From Melastoma dodecandrum (Eukaryota > Streptophyta > Magnoliopsida > Myrtales > Melastomataceae), in assembly GCA_029817715.1 (NCBI GenBank), contig JARUPY010000605.1, positions 1,922,001-1,986,000 of the forward strand: 64,000 nucleotides of DNA. Direction: 5' to 3'. The stretch's first letter is position 1. Each line of letters begins with the position of its first letter. Shown piece by piece: positions 32,526 through 43,575 of this stretch. Below the pieces are notes generated by a model. That model made no database searches. It was not told the DNA's origin and worked only from the letters and a program-made list of their open reading frames with translations. A program made the position numbers and the translations under genes.

Positions 32526-35448
32526 CCCCTTCAAGATGAACGTTTTTACTATGAATATTCTTGACGTTCATCTTGCTGAGAAGATGTTGAAATTGAGTAG
32601 GATGTAAAACCTTGGCAAACAGATCTGTAGCTTGCTCAGTTGTTGAGACATGTGAAGGGGCGATAGACCCTTCTTGAACCTTGTCACGAATGAAATGACA
32701 ATCAACTTCCATATGCTTTGTCCGCTCATGCAAAACCGGATTCTTCGCAATATTCAGAGCAGATTGGTTGTCACAAAACAAACAAAGCAGGCTGCACATG
32801 ATCAATACGAAAATCTTGAAGCAACATCCGAAGCCAAACCAACTCACAGCTTGTAGCAGCCATAACACGATAATCTGCTTCGGTTGAACTCCTCGACACC
32901 ATGGACTGTCTTTTAGATTTCCAACTCAACAAGGAATGTCCCAGAAAAACACAAAACCCAGTTAAAGACTTCCTTGTGTCAGGACATCCAGCCCAATCAC
33001 TATCCGAAAAAGCTCGCAGTTGAGTTTCTGATATTGCAGAAAAGAAAATATCCTAACCTGGAGATGCTTTAATATATCTAAGAACTTTAGATGCAACTTC
33101 CATATGAATCTTTGCTGGCTTACTCGTAAATTGAGTCAAAATGTGAACAACATACGTGATATTCGGCCGTGTGTGAGTAAGAAACAACAAACGACCAACA
33201 AGTTGTCTATAAGAACCTGGATCACTCAATAGGTCATTGTCCTGTAATGACAACTTATGGCTTGGAAAGATAGAAATAGAACTTGGTTTTGCTGCTAGAA
33301 ACCAGTGTCTTGTAAGAGATCCAAGGCATACTTTCTTTGAGACATAATGATTCCAGAATCTTTATGTTGTTATCTCAAAGCCTAAGAAGTATTTGAGACT
33401 GCCCAAATCCTTCAATTTGAAATATCCAGCCATAAAAGCAATTAGCTCAGATATCGCAGCTTGACTATCACTTGCAATGGCCATATCATCAACATATACT
33501 AGAATAGCCACAAAAACATTTCCTGTTTGCTTTGTGAACAAGGAATAATCACACTTCGACTGCGTAAAACCAGCATCTAATAAGCAAGAAGTAAGCTTAC
33601 AATTCCATTGACGAGACACTTGCTTCAGTCCATATAGCGACTTCTGTAACTTGCAAACCAAATCCTTGTTTTGTTTTTGAAAACCAGAAACTAACTCCAA
33701 GCCTTGAGGCATAGTCATATAGACTTTTTCTTGCAAATCTCCATTCAAAAAAGCATTATTAACATCAATCTGATGTAAGAACCAGCCTTTGATTGCTGCT
33801 AAGGAAAGGAACATGCGCACTGTGACCTGTTTGACAACAGGACTAAAGGTATCTGTGTAATCAAAACCTTCACGCTAATTATAGCATTTGGCAATAAGTC
33901 TAACCTTATAACGTTCCACTGAACCATCAGACTTCATTTTCACTTTATACACCCATTTACATCTAATAGGCTTCTTCCCAGGTGGTAACTAAGTCAAAAT
34001 CCATGTATTGTTGGCAGCCAAAGCCTCAAGTTCATCCACCATTACTTTTCGCCAATGCTCAATCTTGACTGCTTGATGATAAAACCGAGGTTCATACGTA
34101 TTGGATAAGGAAACAACAAATATTTTGTGAGATTGAGAAAAACTATCATAAGACAAATAGTTTTAAATAGGATAAGGTATTGAAGACTCCAATGAATGCA
34201 CAACAAGACTATGGTGGTAATCATCCAAGTACCTTGGCAACTGTCTAGCTCGAGTACTACACCTTAAAGAAATCTGATTGTTAGGAACATCAGAATGATC
34301 AGTTGTGAAAGGACCAACATCAGAATTATTATGTGTAGCAGAAACTTCAGGAATGATGTTGGGGAAATTGAGGTCATGATTTGCAGATTCAAAACATGGT
34401 TGATCAAAAGATGAAAGAGGAAAATCTGATTGAGAAGAATGTTTTATTTCTTTGAAAGGAAACTGTGTTTCATAAAAGATAACATCTCTAGAAATAAAAA
34501 TTTGATTAGAAGAAATGTCCAACAACTTGTAACCTTTAACTCATGAAGGATATCCCAAGAAGACACACTTCTTTGCCTTTGGATCTAATTTTGTTCGTTT
34601 TGCCAGAAGCGTGGAACTAAAACATAAGCAACCAAAAACCCGAACATGACTAAGATCTGGAACTGCATTGTAAAGTATTTCAAATGGAGTTTTGTTTGCT
34701 AAAACTAAAGAAGGAAGCGCGTTTATGATATGAGAAGCTATTAAAACAGCCTTTCCCCAATATTTCAAAGGCAAACCAGAATGAAACATTAAAGCTCGAG
34801 CAACACAAAGTAAATCTTGATGCTTTCTTTCAACAACTCCATTTTGCTAAGGAGATTCAACACAAGACTTTTCATGAACAATACCCTTTGAAGTACAAAA
34901 CTCAGAACGCTTAAAAAATTCGGTTCCATTATTAGTTCTAATTCTCTTGATGGAACACTCAAACTGATTTGATACAAGATGATGAAATTGTTGAAAAACA
35001 GATAACACTTGTGACTTGAATTTCAACAAATGAACCCAAGTTACCCTTGTAAAATCATCAACCACTGTTAGAAAGAATCTGCAACCATGATGTGTGTCTG
35101 TGTGAAATGGCCCCAAACATCAAGATGTATTAACTGAAAAGGAGATATAGAACTTTTAATATGTTGAGGAAAATGAATTCTTTTCTGTTTTGCCAAGTGA
35201 CAAACATCACAGGCATGAAAAGGTGGTTTTACATTATCGGATATGCTAGGAATAACTAGAAGTCTTTTATTGGAAACATGGCCTAAATGACAATGACACA
35301 ACTGTGATACATGAGATTTATCATGTACAAGATGCGATTTAGCAATGCCAATCGTTTTCCATGACGGGATGTCCTGAATCAAACAGAAATCCTTAGCAAA
35401 AATACAAGCAATAGCAGAACTGGATGAGAATTTACTGACAGAAAGCAA
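32526..35448 (-). pseudogene. Copia pol (GAG-pre-integrase, integrase, RT, RNase H), broken
   Basis: In transcript order: a His/Cys zinc segment (CHLGHVSNKRLL ... CDVCHLAKQKR, 35068-35448), the integrase core (LDVWGHF, VVDDFTRVTWVHLLKFKS, NGTEFF), the segment with VRVFGCLCF (34541-34789), reverse transcriptase (WFLHQIDVNNAFLNGDLQEK and the YVDD box, 33362-33820), and RNase H ([20 protein letters not shown], 32521-32868). Stops and frameshifts separate the parts, so it is non-autonomous today. Confidence 0.88.
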
Positions 35449-35489
35449 ATTGACACAAAAGGAAAGACCACAATGAACGTTTTCAAGAA

Positions 35490-36804
35490 TTAATCCTGGA
35501 AGTAATTGAACATAACCAACCGAGTTACTAAAACTCTGGAACCATTAAGCAGTTGCACTGAAACTTGATCAAGGTTTTGAAAACTATGCATTTGTTTCAA
35601 AGAACAAACAATGTGATCAGAAGCACATGTGCCAATGACCCAAGGTGCTGGAGTAAAGTTCTGAACAAGATTTGAAAAAGTTGAAACAAAAGGAGAAACA
35701 ATACCAATTGAAGGAGATTCTGATTTCGAGGCGGAAAGAGATGCCACTTTACCATCCGACTGACAATCTTGAGCACTCAGCATAGAGAACGGCTTTTGAA
35801 CTTGATCCTTTGTCATGCTGAAAAGAGGATGTTCAGGAGAAGATTGTTGCATCGGGTCCAGAACACCCCCACAATTTACCGTGTGTGGAACTTGAGCCTC
35901 ATAACTAGAAGATGGTAGCTTTGATATCTGATTTCTTCCTGGAACTGAATACGTTCCTCTACTGAATTTATAACCAGCAGGAAAACATATGAGTTTATAA
36001 CAATTCTCCTTTTGATGGCCCCTCTTTCCACAATGTGAACAAAACACTTCCAACTTTCCTTTCCCTTTAAAATTCGCATTTGCAGCAGCAGCCAACATTG
36101 AACTCTGCCCCAACAAATGTGATTTGTCATGCAGCAGCTTTTGAGATTCATCTCTCAGCACCATATTGTATATATGGTCTATACTAGGCAGCGGTTCCTT
36201 CATCAAGATCTGAGACCTTAAAGTCTGATAACAACTATCAAGACTATTCAAGAACACAAACACATAATCGCTTTGTTCCCTCTCAATGAAATATTTGAAA
36301 CAACCAGAATTACGAACCCCACATTTGCACTTAGGAAATGGTCTAAGCGATCTCAATTCCCTCCAAATAGAATTCAACTGCAAGAAGTAGGTTTGAATTG
36401 GTCTATTGTCTTGAAAAGTAGAATGTAACTGTTGTTGCAAATGACAAATCCTGATAAGATCCAGCTGAGCAAAGCGACTCTTCAAAAGCTCCCAGATCCC
36501 ATGCGCATAATCTATGTAAATGAGTTCTGAAACAATCGGCTGAGATATAGACCTAATCAGCCAAGCAACAACCAAACTATTGCAACCATTCTAGATAGGA
36601 AATAATGGAATCATCTGCAGACGGTTTCAAGATTCTGCCATCCACAAATCCAACCTTGTTCTTCACAGTCAAAGCTAACACAAAAGACCTAGACCATGCA
36701 GCGTAATTTGTTCAATCAAAGTGCGGCGAAACGATGAAACTTGAATTGCCATCTTGCTGCAACAGGTACGACGACTCCTCCTCTACCGTTGCCGTCGCAT
36801 CCAT
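35490..36804 (-). pseudogene. Copia gag with zinc knuckle, broken
   Basis: The gag frame starts MDATATVEEESSYLLQQDGN at 36804, has a stop in place of the codon before TNYAAWSRSF, and shifts frame near 36585. Then a 361-codon open part runs to 35490. This part has the UBN2-type region (IWELLKSRFAQLDLIRICHL, LRSQILMKE) and one CCHC zinc knuckle, CSHCGKRGHQKENC (about 36017-36058). It ends in the start of the protease-like region (DHIVCS). It cannot be translated as one protein. Confidence 0.85.
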
Positions 36805-36823
36805 CGCGTTGGCTCTGATACCA

Positions 36824-37012
36824 TGCTACGAGTTCTGGAGATCCAGAAGTAGAACAGAGAGAAAGAAGAGAAGAGAGGAAAACTGAGGAAAACAGAATTG
36901 TAGAAAATGATTCTGTTATTAAGCAAAACTGTTTCCATAACTGTTTATATATAACAAAACAACAGTATAAGCTTAATAATAGCCACCCGAGCTACTATTT
37001 ACTATCTTTATA
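36824..37012 (-). repeat. 5' LTR of the Copia element
   Basis: Pairs with 32340-32525; the adjacent primer-binding site fixes the orientation as minus. Confidence 0.88.
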
Positions 37013-37357
37013 ACTGATTTTGTTTTTTTAGATTATGCAAAAGCAGCAATAAAACAACCGAATAAGTGACATAGCAGCAGATTTAATAGGAATCCCTGAA
37101 GGAACTAACAATTTAGTGGGTTTGACTGGTGTAGCTTCTACAGAGAAAAGGGAAACGTCCGAGCATAAACTACAGGGAGGGAATCACACTTCTATTTGAG
37201 AGTTCGGCCATCATACAACCTCGATTGACCGTTCCATTTACTCCTTCCGAAAATCAGATTGATCGAACTACTTGGGGGCTTTCATTTGTGAAGGTATAGA
37301 ACAGATTCATCAATAAAAAAGGGGGAAAACGTTGCCATCAATAACAGAATGTCGCCC
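37013..37357. other. Flank of the Copia insertion, nothing recognised
   Basis: Unique-looking sequence between the Copia element and the small minus-strand frame. No exon of the coiled-coil gene is evident here. Confidence 0.35.
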
Positions 37358-37552
37358 TCAGAGCATTGGCTCCTCCACTGACACTTTGGCAACCTGGTCT
37401 TCCACGTCTTCGACGGCCGTAGGAAATGGCAACGGCAGAGGCTTGTTAATTCCGCATCACTGAGGAATGATAAGATCCATATCATAAAAAGAACCGTAGA
37501 TTGGAGAGCGCAAAGTCTTCATGTGCTTCTGCTGCAAGTATTCTTCTTCCAT
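37358..37552 (-). pseudogene. Small protein-like frame with one internal TGA, unidentified
   Basis: A minus-strand frame starts MEEEYLQQKHMKTLRSPIYG at 37552 and continues as SFYDMDLIIPQ. It meets a TGA at codon 32 (37457-37459), then goes on in the same frame as NKPLPLPFPTAVEDVEDQVA KVSVEEPML before a final TGA at 37358-37360. Both halves have protein-like composition, which suggests a small gene with a single recent stop, or two peptides. A different reading through an acceptor-like site just before the TGA is possible. I do not recognise the family. Confidence 0.35.
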
Positions 37553-37969
37553 CCCTCCGTGTCCGGGTTATGTGATTGATAGATAGAAAGAGAGCCAATT
37601 TGGGTAATCCACAACAAAACAAAACGCGATCGAGTGGAGAGACCAGACCGGCTTTGGAGTGGAGTGGAGGGAAGGGAAGGAAAGGCCGGCTAAAAATAAC
37701 GAATACTAAAAACTAAACATAATCGGGGCTAAGGCAATTGGGGGGGTGTCCATAAGCAGCAACAGCAACAACAGAGGCACTACGGACGCTACGCAAACTC
37801 CGCCCCCAAATATCGAAGAGAAAAGCAGAACCACCAATGGCGGCGGGGTCACCCGGAATCAATCCCTCCAGTTGACTACGCCTGAAAATCATCGATCCTC
37901 TCATCATCATCCTCCCCCTGTCAGCTATCGCAGACTTTGTCCCTTAATCCTTCTTTAATAAAATAGGAT
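37553..37969. other. Presumed upstream region of the small frame
   Basis: Overlapping open frames on both strands (37713-37910 minus, 37746-37958 plus) show low-complexity Ser/Asn/His-rich translation and no domain. They are probably not genes. Confidence 0.35.
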
Positions 37970-39454
37970 CGTGTTGACATGGCAAAATCTCGGGCCTAAT
38001 TATGAGAAACCCACAAACTCATTTCACCGACCCATATCAAGTCTACCAAGACCGTGACATAAATTTTGGGCTCATTTTATAAAGCCCATAAGTCCAGAGG
38101 TCTTTAAGAGTGTTTATAAGCCCACCGTTATGAGAGCCCGCCAAGGAAGTACTAAGTTTACAAAGGACTGGCGAGGTCAGAGTCTACGGGGGTCAGAGTC
38201 TACGATGGTCAGAGTCTACGAGGGTCAGAGTCTACGAGGATCAGAAAAGATCTTGACTCCGAGATTTATGGAGAGAGGATTTTGGGCCACGTTCCCATGA
38301 TTTGAAAAGATCTTCAGCTGGAGAAAATCTGGGGATAAGTTTCTAATCCTTTAATTTAATGTGAGGAAAAGAAACTGTTAAGTTTACGACTTGGATAAGA
38401 CCCACGTTTGCCAGGATCAGGTTGTTCCCAAGATTCTAGGAAGTTGATTGAGAGGGCCATGACCTGGCAAAATATCCTAAGAACGTGGCATACATTGTCT
38501 ACAGTCCATGTCTACAGGTCATGTCTACGAGCCATGTCTACGTGCCATGTATACGGGCCCTGTCTACGGGCATTGGCTACGACCCATGTCTACGACCCAA
38601 ATCTGGGATCAAATAGATTCCGAGATTTCTAGAGGTTGTTTGAGAGAGCCACGACCTGGAGAGATTCTTGGAAAACGTGTCAAACACCCCAGACGCCACA
38701 AGATTCGATATAAAAAGGGAGAAGATCTTCCTTGAAAGTTCATGATCAATCAAACACACAAAAGATTTATTTTGCTCGTCACCCCTTAGATTGTTAGGAT
38801 TCCCCGACCTGGGAGAAACCCTTAAGGTTTCATTGGTCTTCACTTTCACCGTCGGAATGAGCAACTGTAGGTCCGACAACCAAACTCCGCCTTCACTTCC
38901 ACCGTCAGAGTGAGCAACCGTAGCTCCGACAACCGAATTTCGCCTTCGTTTAGCCACCAGGGTGAGCAACCATAGCCTTGGTATCCACATCCGCCACTAT
39001 CTTCGACCACACTCCGTCCACCAAGCCCCAACGACCAGATTTCACCATCCAAGTTTGCAAGTCTACAGCGCTCTGCCATCAAGTCTACGACGACGCTCCA
39101 AGTCTACGGAGCACTGTAGCCAGTCTACGACCTTACCACCATCCTTATTTTTACTTTTATGGCTCTAAGCTTTCTTTACTTCTTGTAAAAACTGTTTGCA
39201 TTCAATCAAATTCTTCAATTACTTACTGGCGACCACATCTACAAATCCCTGTGAGTCTTATTGCCAAATATTTTCGGCGTGATCCGTTTCCTATGCGAAC
39301 AGATCGTCCCCGTCGAATCCCTGGTCGATTCTGACGTGCATGAATTTCAGGGGCTCGGACCAAAGCAGCTGGTATTCTCCTCTGCTGTCAGAGTTACCCT
39401 TGGCGTGTTTCCCATGTAGTACGTTTTGGCTCTCGCCTACGCTTCAGGTTGCCT
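37970..39454 (+). mobile_element. Possible LTR and leader of a Ty3/gypsy element
   Basis: The stretch begins TGTTGACATGGCAAAA, has a TATA-like TATAAAAAGG at about 38708, and then a region with ATTCAATCAAATTC. Near 39227 lies CTGGCGACCACA, which resembles the TGGCG-type primer site of plant gypsy elements. A tandem 16-bp repeat sits in the U3-like part, a common feature of LTRs. There is no second LTR and no coding, so the call is tentative. Several repeats of GTCTACG occur through 38500-39130. Confidence 0.35.
38175..38244 (+). repeat. 16-bp tandem repeat (GGTCAGAGTCTACGNN)
   Basis: Four contiguous units at 38175, 38191, 38207 and 38223, identical except for the last two bases, plus a partial fifth beginning GATCAG. 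Confidence 0.9.
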
Positions 39455-39464
39455 TTTGTTCAGC

Positions 39465-40183
39465 GAGTTTTGTTCCATTTTAATGTTAGTTTCCAAACTA
39501 TTTCGCAAAATGACCTCGTTAGTTTCGAAATTCGTCGACTAACCTTGTAAAATCGGCCTTACAAAGGCCGACTTCGGTCCTTAAGGAAGTCGGTCTTTGT
39601 AAGACCGAGTTCCATCTTGCCCAACTGAAGTCGGCATTACAAAGACCGATTTCTTGCCACTTAGCCAAAAAAAATTATGGCCAACGAAGTCGGCCTTCTT
39701 TAAAGAGAAAAACAAACTTCGACTAACGCGAGTGAAGGGTGACAAAGGCTTTCCCAAGGGAGGTTGGGTTTCCCCACTTTTTTTGGTTTCCTATTTTTAT
39801 GTCAGTCACCTCGACCCAATCCCCCTCACCCCCTCCAACTTTTAGTTTTCTTATTTTATTTTTTGTGTCAAGTCACCCCAACCCCAACTGATTTGGGAAA
39901 GCCTTCTGAAGTTGTCCCCTCAACTCGCATCAGTCGAAGGTTTTTTTTTTTATCTTATTGAAGGAGTCGGCCTTTGTAAGGCGGACTTCATGCGGGTGGG
40001 TTGAATGACATGAAGTCGGCCTTTGTAAGGCCGATTTTGGTTAGAGGATTGTGAAATCGGTCTTACAAAGCCAACTTTCTTCATATCGAAATCGGCCTTT
40101 GTAAGGCCGATTTCACTAGGTTAGTTGACGAATTTCCAAACTTACGAGGTTATTTGGTGAAATTATTTGTTGGAACAAAACTC
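39465..40183. mobile_element. Mutator-type MITE with GGCCGAC palindromes and a 10-bp TSD
   Basis: The ends are GAGTTTTGTTCC (39465) and its complement (to 40183). The inverted arms run about 75 bp and include TAGTTTCCAAACT and ATTCGTCGACTAACC-type blocks. Inside, palindromic units GTCGGCCTT...AAGGCCGAC recur as in the copy at 445-903. The 10-bp sequence TTTGTTCAGC lies on both sides (39455-39464, 40184-40193), a perfect target duplication in the 9-11 bp range of Mutator-like elements. It has no coding capacity. A second inverted-repeat element is nested at 39717-39939. Confidence 0.88.
39717..39939. repeat. Nested inverted-repeat insert in the MITE
   Basis: The left arm starts CTTCGACTAACGCGAGTGA. 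The right arm, complemented, starts CTTCGACTGATGCGAGTTGA. The arms continue through GGCTTTCCCA and GTTGGG blocks, about 100 bp each, around a T-rich centre. No clear target duplication is visible. Confidence 0.6.
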
Positions 40184-40906
40184 TTTGTTCAGCTAGTAGC
40201 TACCTATTTGGACAACCTCTCATCTCTGTCTATCAATCTAAGTTGTGTTTTTGTAGTTGTGGAATAAAGGACCTGTATTTTTGCCTGGAAGAAAAGAAAC
40301 GACGGCTTGTTTGAGAGCTGATACGATTCAACCGATTATCCCATCTATCTTACATTTATAGATTTTTAATAGCTAGTATTCAAGGATGGTTGCCAGCAAT
40401 GATTATGTGTGATTAGGGTGGGAGGGAAGGAGGGAGGGAGGATGTTATATTAACATTAGATACCTCGTTTCTTCACAAGAACCTTTCAACTGTTTTTCCC
40501 ATTCTCTAATCGGTAGCAAGGGATGCGAATGCCTGTGACTGACACGCTCTTCCATAGTAACGAATCTGTACTTTCGTATTTTCTGCGGACCAAAGCATGG
40601 GAAGGTTTTCCGCAACAACAAGTGTTGGTCATGCTTTCTGTGGCAGGGTCACTGTGTTTTTGTGCGGGATAGCCATCGCCTGCTTGGATCTCGTTGTCAT
40701 CCTCCGAGTGTTATGCTTTTCAACTTAGTGGCCACTCCACTAGATCTAGAATTAAGGTAACCATTTCTCTCCTGCTTAAGAATGTTAATTTTTAAACTAT
40801 GGATAGTTTTTCTATTCCCCAGAACAATTTTGATGCTATAGTCCTTTTCAATTAGCTCGCTGCTATGGTGTTTATTTGGCTACTAATTCTAGTTTTCCTG
40901 TGCAGG
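40184..40906. other. Intergenic stretch with a possible upstream exon
   Basis: Around 40590-40758 an open stretch ends in a donor-like AAG|gtaacc, just before the fragment at 40907. Its phase does not fit the good frame of that fragment, so it is left uncalled. The rest is unremarkable. Confidence 0.3.
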
Positions 40907-41548
40907 TGTTTTTCTCAAAAAAAGTCTCGTTGTACCATTCTTGCGCTTTCGTGAAGCCATTACTAGCAGATCTCCATTTCCTGTGACATCAGATGCCTTA
41001 AAGAAGATTTCAACTGGTCTAGCATTCCATGAAGTATTGCTAAGTATCCTTCATGTGGTAAGTTGGAGCATATACTCAGTATCTCGGCCGTCGTAACTTG
41101 TTTACTAGGTAGCATTGAAATTCAAAATAGTTGTCTGAAGGAAATATTCATTCAAGGTTATATTATTCACATGAAAAAGATTTCCATTTTTACCGCGCTT
41201 TCCATGTTTCTCGTAAGAGTGCTAACCCAAGATAAAAGTATAGGCTTTCTTATTGTGCAATGTTCGTTGATCTTAATCATTGAAGCAACGACAGAGCCTG
41301 ATTAGGACATGATATTCTATTTTGCCTTTTGCATTTCTTGTGCACTGATATATTCTAGATCTGATTATATGTATTTTCTGCAGTTGTTGGGATGGCTTGT
41401 TGCTGCACCCTTCATACTCGTGGTCCTCTATCTGCTCTTTTTGCTGTGTTCCAAGTTTCTGGTGAGCCAGTTTAGGTCTCGACCTTCCAGTCCACAAAAG
41501 TCCCCAGTATCCCCGAAAGATATCAAAATTAAAGTTAGAGATGTTTGA
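40907..41548 (+). pseudogene. C-terminal fragment of an unidentified membrane protein
   Basis: Two pieces join in phase: 40907-41057 (SLVVPFLRFREAITRSPFPV, ALKKISTGLAFHEVLLSILH) and 41384-41548 (LLGWLVAAPFILVVLYLLFL, then RSRPSSPQKSPVSPKDIKIK to a stop). The donor CATGTG|gtaagt and acceptor TTCTGCAG|TTG are good. The second piece has a hydrophobic stretch of about 22 residues, probably a membrane segment, followed by a basic Ser/Pro tail. No start or upstream exon in phase is found, so it is called a fragment. Confidence 0.45.
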
Positions 41549-42439
41549 TGTTTGTTGAGCTGGTGCTGTATATAAGGATGGGTTTGTTTGTGGGAATGGG
41601 ATGGCAATTCCTTCATTGATTTGGGGTGGGCCTCAGTCATAAACCGGATCCCTTTGGTTGTGACTACTTTGTACTGTTGGACGGGGGGTGGTTGGGTGAG
41701 GAAGGAGACTGTTAGAATTACGGAATGTATACTAATGTATTAAAATTGTCCTGTAGATTAATATTCTAGTAGAAGTTTACTTTTTAGGTATGTTTATGGA
41801 CGATGAACAAAAGTTATAAGCTCAATCCATATATGATAAACTTGTTGACACATAACTAGGGCATAAGTCTGACTTAAGCAAAGGCATTTTGTGTCAAATT
41901 AAGCTCAAATTCAAGCAAGCCAATCACCCCGGTATTCTTTGTCACCCGGGAGCCTCAACGACTTCACCAACATGCTGAGGTTCTGTTTGATCAAGCTCAA
42001 AGGCCCCGGATGACTTCGACAACGCATCACTCAGTTCTACCCATATTCTATCATAGCTCCAGATTGTCAACATCAATGTTGTTGTTTTTCGATGATCGAA
42101 TAAGAGGACTCATACACATCGTCCATGACTATTGATAGAACATGTTTATATTTTCATACGACAATTTGTACGTTAATTCCGGTCGATAATTCAACCATGA
42201 GATTTTAGTGTTCACATATGTCATCAAAGGACAATATTAATGATGCTAATTTATGTTTGTAAAAATATCGACGCATCCGACTTGGCATTAACAAAACACC
42301 ATTGTATCAAATAATTGCTATGGTGGACTCTAGTCGAGACTATATATGGACTTTTTTCAATCTACAAACGTGGTTAGGATACACCTTATCTGCATACCTG
42401 GTGGTTGAGCCATGAAGACTTCTTAGTGATGTTGGTGAA
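41549..42439. other. Intergenic region, nothing recognised
   Basis: No open frame with domain content; no clear repeat. Confidence 0.4.
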
Positions 42440-42778
42440 TGAATTGTGTGTTTTTGGCTTTCCAGGTGCTCGGTTTGTCCGGGGGACTACAATGCCGGGG
42501 ATAGACTTCAACAGATACCATACCTGCATGTGGGTGTGCCTTCCATATGGAGTGAATTGACTGACCTATGGCTTTGTACCACAGGACATGCCCCCTTTGT
42601 CGGGTCTCTCTTCTCGCTATACCCATTTATGAGGTTCCAGCTATCCATCTATCTGAATGAGTTAACGGATCACCTCATGTGGCAGGCTCTCTCCTCCTGC
42701 TTAATTCTCTCTATCCTATGTCTGGAAATGCTATTGAGATGTCAACTGACTATGAAGCTGGAGGAATGAGAGATATCC
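42440..42778 (+). pseudogene. Decayed RING-H2 (ATL-type) E3 ligase, interrupted by the Mutator element
   Basis: Frames combine to give a RING-H2 finger: CSVCPGDYNAGDRLQQIP, after a frameshift ACGCAFHME with a stop where the next cysteine belongs, then ID...HRTCPLCRVSLLAIP. A tail continues with VPAIHLSE, SGNAIEMSTDYEAGGMRDI. The frame runs into the left target duplication of the Mutator element (42770-42778). On the far side, 57462 onward continues the frame for about seven codons to a stop (CAT CAT GTG GCG...). So the element appears to have inserted at the end of this gene or its relic. The lost ring residues make it non-functional. Confidence 0.75.
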
Positions 42779-43575
42779 GAAAGCGGCTAACGGTACGTGT
42801 ACGTAACGGTTACGTGGTTTACTAATTACTACTAAATTTTTTTAGTAAATTTTACTAAAAGTTGACCGTTACTAACTAAGTCAACGAGATTTTAGTAAAA
42901 AATGTAGTAAAATTTACTAAAATCCGGTTTTCTTTTAATAAAGTCAACGCAGAATTAGTAAAAAAGTATGTAAAATTTACTACTTTTTTACTGTTCAAAC
43001 AAGTTAAAGTTTACTAATTTTTCGCTGACTTTACTAAAACTTTTCAGTTAGTAAAGTCAACTCAGATTTAGTAAAAAAAGTAGTAAAATTTACTAGCTTT
43101 TTTACTAATTGTACGTTGACTTTACTAAAAGTTGTTAATTTTTTATTAAAGTCAACGTATTGTTAGTAAATATATTAGTAAATTTTACTACTTTTTTTAC
43201 AAAATCTAAGTTGACTTTTACTAACGGAAAAGTTTTAGTAAGGTCAGCGCATATTTACTAAAAAAGTTGTAAAATTTACTACTTTTTACTGTGCGGAAGA
43301 AGCTGATAATTAGTAATTGTTTAGTAATTCTAGTGTCTTTTTTAGTAAAAAAATCTTCCAGTTAGTAAAACTGTTAGTAAAGTCCTACGTTTTTAGTAAA
43401 TGTTTACTAATTTTGATATGTTTTTACTAAAAATATTAGTAAACTGTTACTAAAAAATGAACGTGTTCACTAACGAATTTACTAATTAGAACAGTGTTTC
43501 CGAACCTAACTCCGTTCCTATTTTGGATGGGAAATTACCGGGTTACCCTGGTTACTAAATTTATTACTAATTTTA
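42779..43575 (+). repeat. Left terminal inverted repeat of the Mutator-like element
   Basis: About 800 bp, composed largely of TTTAGTAAA and TTTACTAAA words with the word AGTCAAC in between. It pairs with 56661-57452 almost throughout, including the inner block AACCAGGGTAACCCGGTAA (read on the minus strand). Confidence 0.9.

Larger units (their letters stand above)
32340..37012 (-). mobile_element. Copia LTR retrotransposon, full length but disabled
   Basis: LTRs at 32340-32525 (186 bp) and 36824-37012 (189 bp) are inverted-end TG...CA sequences (the right copy ends in TA). In minus orientation the 5' LTR is the right one. It is followed directly by TGGTATCAGAGC (complement of 36812-36823), the initiator-Met tRNA primer site used by plant Copia elements. 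A purine tract GAAGGGG abuts the left LTR. Flanks are TCTGA (32335-32339) and ACTGA (37013-37017), a 5-bp duplication with one mismatch. The LTRs differ at several positions, so the insertion is not very recent. Gag and pol are broken. Confidence 0.92.
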
